Source: Burkholderiaceae bacterium (GTDB lineage Bacteria > Pseudomonadota > Gammaproteobacteria > Burkholderiales > Burkholderiaceae_C). From it: a stretch of DNA of 64,000 bases. The notes below the pieces were generated by a model, which was not told the DNA's origin, did not search any database, and worked only from the letters and a program-made list of their open reading frames with translations. The stretch covers positions 310,001-374,000 of the forward strand of contig JAHCKM010000002.1 of NCBI GenBank assembly GCA_026125795.1, read 5' to 3'. The translations under genes were made by a program, and so were the position numbers. Positions 58,676-64,000 of the stretch are shown piece by piece; positions within the stretch are counted from its first letter, which is position 1; the number at the start of each line of letters is the position of its first letter.

Positions 58676-59050
58676 ATGGGGTTCCTCATCGTTTTCGGCT
58701 TCGGCATCTTGGCTCAGCTTGCGCTCGTCAGCTTCGCGGCCATCGTCATCTCATCGTTTCGCTGCGCACGCATCCCGCTCTATTGGATCCTTGCGCTGTG
58801 CACCGCGTTGACAATGGCGCTGTTTCTCGACAAGCCGCTGAGAGCTTCGGCATCGCCCAACTATTTCTGGCTCGATGCATTGCTTGCCACCGCCATTTCG
58901 TGGTGGAGCGTTGCCATCTTTCTCGGTAGTCTTGTCACGCTCGGATTGGCTCTTACCAAGGCTGACTGGCTGCGCTCATTGTCCGGGGCGAGTTGGGGTT
59001 TCGGTGTACTGCTGGCTGTCCGTTGCGCCAGGGTTCTTAGTGCGGGCTAA
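58676..59050 (+). CDS. cassette 6: small integral membrane protein
   Basis: 124 residues. Four likely membrane segments: LIVFGFGILAQLALVSFAAIVIS, IPLYWILALCTALTMALFL, FWLDALLATAISWWSVAIFLGSLVTLGLAL and WGFGVLLAVRCARVL. No family recognised. Confidence 0.6.
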   Translation: MGFLIVFGFGILAQLALVSFAAIVISSFRCARIPLYWILALCTALTMALFLDKPLRASASPNYFWLDALLATAISWWSVAIFLGSLVTLGLALTKADWLRSLSGASWGFGVLLAVRCARVLSAG

Positions 59051-59122
59051 CCCTTCGTTGCACCCGAAGTGCTACAGCGGGCTTCGCCCGCCTGCGCACT
59101 CGGGTGAACTCAAACGTTAGGC
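59045..59122 (+). repeat. attC 6 (78 nt)
   Basis: Left core GGCTAAC matches cassette 6's own start (GTTAGCC); right core GTTAGGC belongs to cassette 7. Pentamers AGTGC/GCACT. Confidence 0.95.
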
Positions 59123-59129
59123 CGATCTC

Positions 59130-59442
59130 ATGCCACGTTCGCTCGAGCGCTTGTTGACGTGGTGTTGCCTGAGCCTCTTGGCAATCGTGGCGCTTGTGGT
59201 GTCCGGTACCGTTCTGAGCGCCATCTTTCTTGGCAATCGTGGCGCTTGTGGTGTCCGGTACCGTTCTGAGCGCCATCTTTAGCGGCAGCATTCCGACCTT
59301 CGCCAAGTACAGCTCACGTGTCATCTCAATGGCTGCTGATCCTGTCGCTTTCTGGGTTGCTGCTGCTTTACACGTCTTTGTCGCAGTTCTGGCGTGGGCT
59401 GCACTGGTGGTTGCTTGGCGGCGCACGTCATCCCAGCGGTGA
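59130..59442 (+). pseudogene. cassette 7: membrane protein gene broken by a 52-bp tandem duplication
   Basis: The reading frame from the ATG at 59130 (MPRSLERLLTWCCLSLLAIVALVVSG...) runs into a 52-bp exact direct repeat (59176-59227, 59228-59279). Because 52 is not a multiple of 3, it shifts frame and stops after 50 residues (TAG 59280-59282). Removing one copy restores an approximately 87-residue two-segment membrane protein continuing SGSIPTFAKYSSRVISMAADPVAFWVAAALHVFVAVLAWAALVVAWRRTSSQR. A recent slippage or recombination event; reversible in principle. Confidence 0.85.
59176..59279 (+). repeat. 52-bp perfect tandem duplication
   Basis: Two adjacent identical 52-bp units, each beginning TCTTGGCAATCGTGGCGC and ending GAGCGCCATCTT. 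It disrupts the cassette 7 gene. Confidence 0.92.
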
Positions 59443-59449
59443 AAGATCG

Positions 59450-59527
59450 GCCTAACCCTTCGTTGCACCCGAATCGCTACAGCGGGCTTCGCCCGCTTCC
59501 GCGATCGGGTGAACTCAAACGTTAAGC
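59450..59527 (+). repeat. attC 7 (78 nt)
   Basis: GCCTAAC..GTTAAGC, an unusual right core from cassette 8; pentamers ATCGC/GCGAT, fully complementary. Confidence 0.95.
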
Positions 59528-59791
59528 CGAATGGCCCTTCCATTGGCCATCGCTCTGCACGGCCGGGACGCTCGTTGTTCGCGGTTTGCATCGAGCAAGG
59601 CCGCCGTCGAGCCTTGCCTGTCCGGCTGTCTCCCGCGGTTTGCACCCGATGGCGCAGCACGGTAGCCTTGCTGGCATGCTTCCATTGCCAATGCGGGCCA
59701 CTCGGCCTAACGTCGGCCTTGCGGGCCAGGCGTATGTCCTTTCACGAAGGCTTGCCTCGCGGCCGAGTCCTCTGCCTGCGCGGCCCACTCG
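59528..59791 (+). other. cassette 8: no credible ORF; related to cassette 16
   Basis: 264 bp without a convincing gene on the plus strand. It opens CGAATGGCCCTTCCA and contains an internal GGGCCACTCGGCCTAACGT, an inverted copy of its own 5' end including the core site. The same arrangement recurs in cassette 16 (63095-63408). The minus-strand open frames here are Arg-rich and run through attC, so I do not call them. Confidence 0.65.
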
Positions 59792-59869
59792 GCCTAACCC
59801 GTCGTTCCAGCCGAATTGCTACAGCGGGCTTCGCCCGCTTCCGCAATCGGCTGAACTCCAACGTTAGGC
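59792..59869 (+). repeat. attC 8 (78 nt, subtype B)
   Basis: CCCGTCGTT after the left core and AACTCCAACG before the right core, differing from the common CCCTTCGTT/AACTCAAACG form; pentamers ATTGC/GCAAT. Confidence 0.95.
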
Positions 59870-59877
59870 CGCACAGA

Positions 59878-60261
59878 ATGCCCCGCCGACAACTTGCGTT
59901 GCTCGCTGTCCTTGCACTCGGGTTCGCGCTCTTCGTTGCCTTCGCGGCCACCAGCGAGCACTGGTCGCTTGGTGACGTCGTGGGCCTTGCAGCAGTCGGC
60001 ATCGTCTTCGTCGTGTTCGCCTTCGTGCTCCTGGCAACTCGGGGCCGACAGCCAGTGGATGGTCATCGCGGTATGCCCAGGTGGTATTGGGTTCTGTTTG
60101 CATCTTTTGCCGCCGCCTTCGCCTTGTCCATGTTGCTTTCCGTGCTGGCAATGCCGTTTGTCGGGTACCGCGGGTTCGATCTCTTCTTCGGTTCGGAGCG
60201 TTGGCTGCTCCTCGTGCTTGCCGCCGCCGTCTATCCGTTCGTACGAAAGCGTCTCCAATGA
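59878..60261 (+). CDS. cassette 9: small integral membrane protein
   Basis: 127 residues, about four membrane segments (LALLAVLALGFALFVAFAA, VVGLAAVGIVFVVFAFVLLA, WYWVLFASFAAAFALSMLLSVLAM, RWLLLVLAAAVYPFV). No family recognised. Confidence 0.6.
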   Translation: MPRRQLALLAVLALGFALFVAFAATSEHWSLGDVVGLAAVGIVFVVFAFVLLATRGRQPVDGHRGMPRWYWVLFASFAAAFALSMLLSVLAMPFVGYRGFDLFFGSERWLLLVLAAAVYPFVRKRLQ

Positions 60262-60289
60262 CCGCACCGTTCTTCCCGGTTGCTGTGCG

Positions 60290-60367
60290 GCCTAACCCTT
60301 CGTTGCACCCGAAAGCCTACAGCGGGCTTCGCCCGCTTCCGGCTTCGGGTGAACTCAAACGTTAGGC
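60290..60367 (+). repeat. attC 9 (78 nt)
   Basis: GCCTAAC..GTTAGGC; pentamers AAGCC/GGCTT, fully complementary. Confidence 0.95.
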
Positions 60368-60369
60368 GT

Positions 60370-60687
60370 ATGTCTCGCCGCCTCGATCCGCCGTGGAGAA
60401 AGTGGTTCCTGCTCTATCTGGGCACCGCAGTTCTTGGCTCGTTCGCCGTTCTTGGCAGGCTCCTCCCGGTGCAGTGGCTCGATGGCTGGCTGTGGTGGCA
60501 ACGCTTACTGCTCGTGCTGCTCGGCAGCCCTGTCGTCATCGCAGCCTATCTGGGCTGCGAGGCCATCGTTGAGGGGTTGCTCCGTGTCGCTGGAAACGCA
60601 CTCAGGGAGCGGCCGCTTCCTGTAGTCGTCGGGCTACTGGCACTTGCGTCGCTTCTCTATGCATTCGTGCACCTGTTTCCCTTCTGA
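60370..60687 (+). CDS. cassette 10: small integral membrane protein
   Basis: 105 residues from an ATG 3 bases after the boundary. About three membrane segments (WFLLYLGTAVLGSFAVLGRLL, WQRLLLVLLGSPVVIAAYLG, PVVVGLLALASLLYAFVHLF). No family recognised. Confidence 0.6.
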   Translation: MSRRLDPPWRKWFLLYLGTAVLGSFAVLGRLLPVQWLDGWLWWQRLLLVLLGSPVVIAAYLGCEAIVEGLLRVAGNALRERPLPVVVGLLALASLLYAFVHLFPF

Positions 60688-60700
60688 AGAAGATGCATAC

Positions 60701-60778
60701 GCCTAACCCTTCGTTGCACCCGAATCGCTACAGCGGGCTTCGCCCGCTTTCGCGATCGGGTGAACTCAAACGTTAGGC
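60701..60778 (+). repeat. attC 10 (78 nt)
   Basis: GCCTAAC..GTTAGGC; pentamers ATCGC/GCGAT. Confidence 0.95.
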
Positions 60779-60786
60779 CCCCGCAA

Positions 60787-61080
60787 ATGCGACCACTTGC
60801 CACGGCACTGCTCATCGGCGCGGCGTTGGAGACCGTGTTCGCGAGCATGTTCGCGGCCGCCGACTTCGGCCCTTGCGGCCCGAACAATCCGTTGGGGTTC
60901 ATCGGCTACCTTACCCATCTGTTCCCTGGAATCGTGGTGCTTGAATCACTTGGTGAGGGTGGTCGCTCGTCCATCGCTGTCGCGGTATCCACAATCGTCA
61001 CAGCCCAAGTTCTCTTCTGGTCTGTTCTTGCCTATGCTGTCCTCAAGCTGCGCTCGGCCAAGGATTCTGCGGGGGCCTAA
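60787..61080 (+). CDS. cassette 11: small integral membrane protein
   Basis: 97 residues. Three hydrophobic segments (LATALLIGAALETVFASMFAAA, FIGYLTHLFPGIVVLESL, IAVAVSTIVTAQVLFWSVLAYAVLKL). No family recognised. The stop codon is the TAA of attC 11's left core. Confidence 0.6.
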   Translation: MRPLATALLIGAALETVFASMFAAADFGPCGPNNPLGFIGYLTHLFPGIVVLESLGEGGRSSIAVAVSTIVTAQVLFWSVLAYAVLKLRSAKDSAGA

Positions 61081-61152
61081 CCCTTCGTTGCACCCGAAGT
61101 GCTACAGCGGGCTTCGCCCGCTTGCGCACTCGGGTGAACTCAAACGTTAGGC
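61075..61152 (+). repeat. attC 11 (78 nt)
   Basis: GCCTAAC..GTTAGGC; pentamers AGTGC/GCACT. Confidence 0.95.
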
Positions 61153-61161
61153 GGCTCAATC

Positions 61162-61713
61162 GTGTTGAGCGCTTCACCTCCGCTACTTCTTCCAGGCTCG
61201 CCCGAGCGGAAGCAACAGAGCCGAGATGCACAGAAGGTCCTTCGGCTTTTAGCGCATCGACTGAAGGGCCTTGGGTTCGCGCGGGCGAAGCCTTCGTTCT
61301 TCATTCGACCGAGACCATGGGTTGTCGAGTTCGTGCACCTTCACAAGTTCACATACGGCCCTTGCTTCCGCGTGCATCTGGGAATTCGCGTTCGCTGCGA
61401 TGACTGGTCCGCCCTAGCTCTCAATGGTCCGACGTCCACTCTCAAAGGAAGCGAGGCTGAAGGCTGGTCTCACCGCTTTGAGTTCACTTCAGATCCGGAT
61501 TCCATGCGAGAGTGTGCCGATCGCCTCGCTGAGTATGTGTCTTCGGAAGGCCTCAGTTGGTTTAGGTCTGTGGAGGACCCACAGTTTCTACTCGCTGACA
61601 CTCAGTCTCCCTTGCATGCGCAAGAGAAGGGCGTACTGGCCAAGGCACTTCGCGAGCAAGACGAGTGGTGTACCTCGGCAGCCACTCGAAAGGCGCTCAA
61701 TGTCGCCGCCTAA
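61162..61713 (+). CDS. cassette 12: DUF4304-like protein
   Basis: About 183 residues from a GTG (61162; a TTG follows at once). KVLRLLAHRLKGLGFARAKPSFFIRPRPWVVEFVHLHKFTYGPCFRVHLGIRVRCDD resembles DUF4304 (a helix, Lys/Arg-rich turn, then beta-strands ending in an IxxGI strand). DUF4304 proteins are of unknown function and often sit among toxin-immunity genes. Stop codon is in attC 12. Confidence 0.6.
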   Translation: MLSASPPLLLPGSPERKQQSRDAQKVLRLLAHRLKGLGFARAKPSFFIRPRPWVVEFVHLHKFTYGPCFRVHLGIRVRCDDWSALALNGPTSTLKGSEAEGWSHRFEFTSDPDSMRECADRLAEYVSSEGLSWFRSVEDPQFLLADTQSPLHAQEKGVLAKALREQDEWCTSAATRKALNVAA

Positions 61714-61785
61714 CCCTTCGTTGCACCCGACCTGCTACAGCGGGCTTCGCCCGCTTCCGCAGGCGGGTGAACTCAAACGTTAGCC
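61708..61785 (+). repeat. attC 12 (78 nt)
   Basis: GCCTAAC with right core GTTAGCC from cassette 13; pentamers CCTGC/GCAGG, fully complementary. Confidence 0.95.
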
Positions 61786-61788
61786 CGC

Positions 61789-62298
61789 ATGCAAATCCAA
61801 GCTGCTACTGCGGAAGACTGTCGTGCCGTCGCTGAAGTGCACGTTGAGTCATGGCAGCATGCCTACCGCGGCATCCTGCCGGAGCAGTACCTTGCTTCGT
61901 TGTCGGTGGCCGAGCGTGAGGGCATGTGGCGTCGCATGGTCGAGCGGCAAGGGTCGCATCTGCTGGTGGCTCGCGCTGCTGGCCAGGTTGTCGGGTTCAT
62001 CGCATTCGGCGCATCGCGCGACGAGGGTGCGCCAAAGGATCGGGCAGAAATCTGGGCCATCTATGTCAAGGCCGAATCTTGGTCCACTGGAGCCGGCCGT
62101 CTGTTGTGGCTCGAGGCACTGCGGCGCATCGGGGCCGAGGCGTACAAGTCGGTCAGTCTTTGGGTCATCGCGGGCAACCAGCGCGCGGTACGGTTCTATG
62201 AACGTGCAGGCTTTGTTGTCGAGCCGGAGTCGCGCAAGTCCTTTGAGCTTGGTGGCACTACGCTGGAAGAACTACGCTATGTCCGGCACGCGGGCTAA
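61789..62298 (+). CDS. cassette 13: GNAT acetyltransferase
   Basis: 169 residues. Clear GNAT: MQIQAATAEDCRAVAEVHVESWQHAYRGILPEQYL at the N-terminus, LVARAAGQVVGFIAFGASRDE, EIWAIYVKAESWSTGAGRLLWLEAL (acetyl-CoA site) and VSLWVIAGNQRAVRFYERAGFVVE. Similar to small cytosolic N-acetyltransferases; substrate unknown. ATG 4 bases after the boundary. Confidence 0.88.
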   Translation: MQIQAATAEDCRAVAEVHVESWQHAYRGILPEQYLASLSVAEREGMWRRMVERQGSHLLVARAAGQVVGFIAFGASRDEGAPKDRAEIWAIYVKAESWSTGAGRLLWLEALRRIGAEAYKSVSLWVIAGNQRAVRFYERAGFVVEPESRKSFELGGTTLEELRYVRHAG

Positions 62299-62370
62299 CC
62301 CTTCGTTGCACCCGAAGTGCTACAGCGGGCTTCGCCCGCTTCCGCCCTCGGGTGAACTCAAACGTTAGCC
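62293..62370 (+). repeat. attC 13 (78 nt)
   Basis: GGCTAAC..GTTAGCC; pentamers AGTGC/GCCCT, one mismatch. Confidence 0.93.
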
Positions 62371-62602
62371 CGAAGCCGGGAATGCAAGCCAGTGCTCCAC
62401 CAACACGGCGCGTGAAGCACAGAGCTTCTTGCCAGGTCGAGCACGCGCCTAGCGCATTCGAAGCAACACCGAGCCTTACCACGGTTCCTGCGCTGCGCGA
62501 CCGTCCGCGCCGTCGGCGGTTGCTCTTGAGCCACCGCGTCTGGCAGAGTCCGCCCATGCTTCGAAGCACCGAGCGGCCCGCCAAAAGTCCTGCCCGGCCT
62601 CG
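62371..62602 (+). other. cassette 14: no credible ORF
   Basis: 232 bp. A frame from the ATG at 62381 stays open but is Arg/Pro-rich and runs through attC 14, so I do not call it. The two cassette ends are near-perfect inverted repeats over 17 bases: GTTAGCCCGAAGCCGGG at the start and CCCGGCCTCGGGCTAAC at the end. Confidence 0.6.
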
Positions 62603-62680
62603 GGCTAACCCGTCGTTGCACCCGACGGCCTACGGCTGGCTTCGCCAGCCTCCGTCCGCGGGTGAACTCCAACGTTAGGC
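62603..62680 (+). repeat. attC 14 (78 nt, subtype B)
   Basis: CCCGTCGTT and AACTCCAACG subtype with apical GGCTGG-CTTCG-CCAGCC; pentamers CGGCC/GTCCG, one mismatch. Confidence 0.94.
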
Positions 62681-62711
62681 GTCACCGAACGAGCAATGAG
62701 GAGAGTCACCA

Positions 62712-62924
62712 ATGGCTGGAATGCTGCAGATCATCACGTACCTGCTTGCCTTTTACCTTGTCGTCAAAGGCGTCGAGATTCTCCAAATTGGCCTTGCATC
62801 CAATCGGGAGAAGCGCATTGGTGTCATCGTCATTGGTGTAGTCACTTTGCTTCTTTGCATTGGTGCCGCCTTTGTCTTCACCACAATGCAGGATCAGCAA
62901 GCCCGTTCAATAAGCTCAAGGTAG
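62712..62924 (+). CDS. cassette 15: two-segment small membrane protein
   Basis: 70 residues; GAGGAGAG lies 7 bases before the ATG. Two hydrophobic segments (MLQIITYLLAFYLVVKGVEIL and IGVIVIGVVTLLLCIGAAFVF) separated by a short basic loop (ASNREKR), with a charged tail. No family recognised. About 90 bp of non-coding DNA follow before attC 15. Confidence 0.62.
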   Translation: MAGMLQIITYLLAFYLVVKGVEILQIGLASNREKRIGVIVIGVVTLLLCIGAAFVFTTMQDQQARSISSR

Positions 62925-63016
62925 CTACGGCCTGTTCTCGGCTCATTCAGCTGACGCCTGTTCAACCTGGACCGTGTACTTGAAAGGCATCCACGCCATG
63001 GCAGGCGCGCTGTGAC

Positions 63017-63094
63017 GCCTAACCCTTCGTTGCACCCGAATCGCTACAGCGGGCTTCGCCCGCTTCCGCCCTCGGGTGAACTCAAACGTTAGAC
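63017..63094 (+). repeat. attC 15 (78 nt)
   Basis: GCCTAAC with right core GTTAGAC from cassette 16; pentamers ATCGC/GCCCT with two mismatches, the least complementary site in the array. Confidence 0.92.
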
Positions 63095-63408
63095 CGAATG
63101 GCCCTTCCACTGGCCAACGCTCAGCAAGGCCGCACTGCTCGCTGTCGGCGCTTGGCACCGAGCACGTCCACCAACGCGCGGGGCTACATCCCAGGGCGTC
63201 TTCTCGGAGCGCTGAAGAGCGCGCTTGCCGCGGGCCTGTCCGGCGGCCTTCTTGGTTTGCCGCGGTCTGCGCAGAGTGGCAGCATCGGCGGCATGCGAGC
63301 ATCGCCAATGCGGGCCATTCGGCCTAACGTGGGCCTCGGGACCGCAGGCTCAGTTTTGCGTGGCGTTTGGTTTGGGCGGCCGCTGTCGTGGTGTTCGCGG
63401 CCCACACG
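63095..63408 (+). other. cassette 16: no credible ORF; related to cassette 8
   Basis: 314 bp. Opens CGAATGGCCCTTCCACTGGC and holds an internal GGGCCATTCGGCCTAACGT, the inverse of its own 5' end, as in cassette 8. Between these conserved parts the two cassettes diverge, so they are old relatives rather than a recent duplication. Confidence 0.65.
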
Positions 63409-63486
63409 GCCTAACCCGTCGTTGGACCCGAATTGCTACAGCTGGCTTCGCCAGCCTCCGCAATCGGGTCAACTCCAACGTTAGCC
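63409..63486 (+). repeat. attC 16 (78 nt, subtype B)
   Basis: CCCGTCGTT and AACTCCAACG subtype, apical GCTGG-CTTCG-CCAGC; right core GTTAGCC from cassette 17; pentamers ATTGC/GCAAT. Confidence 0.94.
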
Positions 63487-63499
63487 GGCGCATCCCGCG

Positions 63500-63889
63500 A
63501 TGGAGCTGCTTTTCTACGTTTTCGGGCCCATAGCTGTGCTTGGTGCCATCGCAGTTGCCATGGTCCCGTTCATCGTGGCTGGTGCTGCGCTTGCGACCGG
63601 TCGACCCATTGCGGCAGCGCTCGTCACTGCTTCCGCAGCTGGCTTTCTTGCGATCATGGTTCCTGTGGAGGTTGAGCAGTCTGGCAAGAGCGTCTTCTGG
63701 CCATGGCCACTCGCGATCGCGGTATTCCTCGGACGCGTCAGCTACTCAAACTGGGCTCAGGTCTATCAGTGGCTGCTCGTTGGCGGAGCCGCCGCTCTGG
63801 TTCTCGGCTTCGTAGGAGCGTTCATCGCAACGCGTGTGTTTGGAGTTGGGCGGTCATCGGCCAACAAGTCATCCCTTAGGCAGCGGTAG
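63500..63889 (+). CDS. cassette 17: small integral membrane protein
   Basis: 129 residues with about four membrane segments (LLFYVFGPIAVLGAIAVAMVPFIVAGAAL, AAALVTASAAGFLAIMVPV, WPWPLAIAVFLGRV, WLLVGGAAALVLGFVGAFIATRVFG) and a basic tail. No family recognised. Confidence 0.6.
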   Translation: MELLFYVFGPIAVLGAIAVAMVPFIVAGAALATGRPIAAALVTASAAGFLAIMVPVEVEQSGKSVFWPWPLAIAVFLGRVSYSNWAQVYQWLLVGGAAALVLGFVGAFIATRVFGVGRSSANKSSLRQR

Positions 63890-63899
63890 TGCGCGCGCC

Positions 63900-63977
63900 G
63901 GCTAACCCTTCGTTGCACCCGAAGTGCTACAGCGGGCTTCGCCCGCTTCCGCACTCGGGTGAACTCAAACGTTAGGC
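63900..63977 (+). repeat. attC 17 (78 nt)
   Basis: GGCTAAC (cassette 17) with right core GTTAGGC (cassette 18); pentamers AGTGC/GCACT. Confidence 0.95.
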
Positions 63978-63982
63978 CCCAC

Positions 63983-64000
63983 ATGAACCGCCGCGTCCTT
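63983..64000 (+). CDS. cassette 18: start of a gene cut by the window edge
   Basis: ATG at 63983, 5 bases after the cassette boundary; only MNRRVL is visible. The array continues beyond the window. Confidence 0.4.

Noticed and set aside
59522-59788. 88-codon minus-strand frame in cassette 8
   Set aside because: Arg-rich, no motif, and its relative in cassette 16 does not conserve it convincingly.
56328-63977. Regularly recurring repeats that could be read as a CRISPR array
   Set aside because: Spacing is 250-650 bp with genes between, each repeat is a 78-nt imperfect palindrome with GTTRRRY/RYYYAAC ends, and no cas genes are present; these are attC sites.
56900-63984. Recurring peptides such as NPSLHPKCYSGLRPLAHSGELKR-like ends and LTFEFTR..KPAVALRVQRRV on the minus strand
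   Set aside because: They are translations of attC DNA, not protein repeats. Cassette genes were ended at the stop codon in or before attC.
1-64000. tRNA, rRNA or riboswitch genes
   Set aside because: No cloverleaf with TTCGANNC-type arm, rRNA segment or known riboswitch core was recognised by eye; a tRNAscan or Rfam search would be decisive.

Overview
The window is GC-rich, densely packed bacterial DNA. It carries a nearly complete methylotrophy island: tetrahydromethanopterin (H4MPT)-linked formaldehyde oxidation, cofactor synthesis, PQQ synthesis and a lanthanide-type methanol dehydrogenase. An integron cassette array lies at its right-hand end. Gene order, the SoxYZ-like quinoprotein-associated genes and the style of intergenic repeat suggest a betaproteobacterium of the Burkholderiales (Rubrivivax/Methylibium/Leptothrix neighbourhood). 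That placement is inference; there is no rRNA gene here.

Layout. 0-11.2 kb: mixed housekeeping and accessory genes. These are an ATP-citrate-lyase-like fusion, a peroxiredoxin/TetR divergent pair, a GFA protein, a beta-helix lipoprotein, a DNA ligase plus ligase-associated exonuclease, and an FKBP. 11.2-32.7 kb: the H4MPT/methylofuran island, with a pterin dehydratase, beta-RFAP synthase, mtdB, an ATP-grasp gene, mch, a RimK-like gene, a CitG-like gene, fae, a FolB-like gene, a sigma-54 activator, a flavoprotein, a DHPS-like gene, DUF447, mfnB, an amino-acid kinase, an MfnF-like gene, a HisA-like gene and fhcBADC. 32.7-36.3 kb: an M48 protease and a NarL-type two-component system. 36.3-39.7 kb: pqqABCDE. 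40.1-47.4 kb (minus strand): xoxF-xoxG-xoxJ plus six accessory genes. 47.8-53.3 kb (plus strand, divergent): moxR-mxaSACKL. 53.3-55.8 kb: an acetyltransferase, a thioesterase and an M81 peptidase. 56.0-64.0 kb: a gene-cassette array with 17 attC sites, every one 78 nt long, and no integrase gene in view.

How it works together. XoxF oxidises methanol using PQQ from pqqABCDE and passes electrons to XoxG; XoxJ and the MxaRSACKL-type proteins are presumed to assist assembly. Formaldehyde is captured by Fae on H4MPT, oxidised by MtdB, hydrolysed by Mch and released as formate by FhcABCD with methylofuran. The surrounding genes make H4MPT and methylofuran. Three operons (beta-RFAP synthase/mtdB/mch, fhc, moxR) each have an identical GACACAGTGT motif 54-56 nt upstream of a sigma-54 -24/-12 promoter, and an AcoR-like sigma-54 activator is encoded in the island, so a dedicated sigma-54 C1 regulon is proposed.

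Two further layers are not explained by genes. One is a roughly 290-370 bp MITE-like element (20-bp terminal inverted repeats, compensated hairpins), present four times between C1 transcription units with detached fragments elsewhere. The other is a set of cassette-specific inverted repeats in the integron array that extend attC pairing well beyond the 7-bp core sites.
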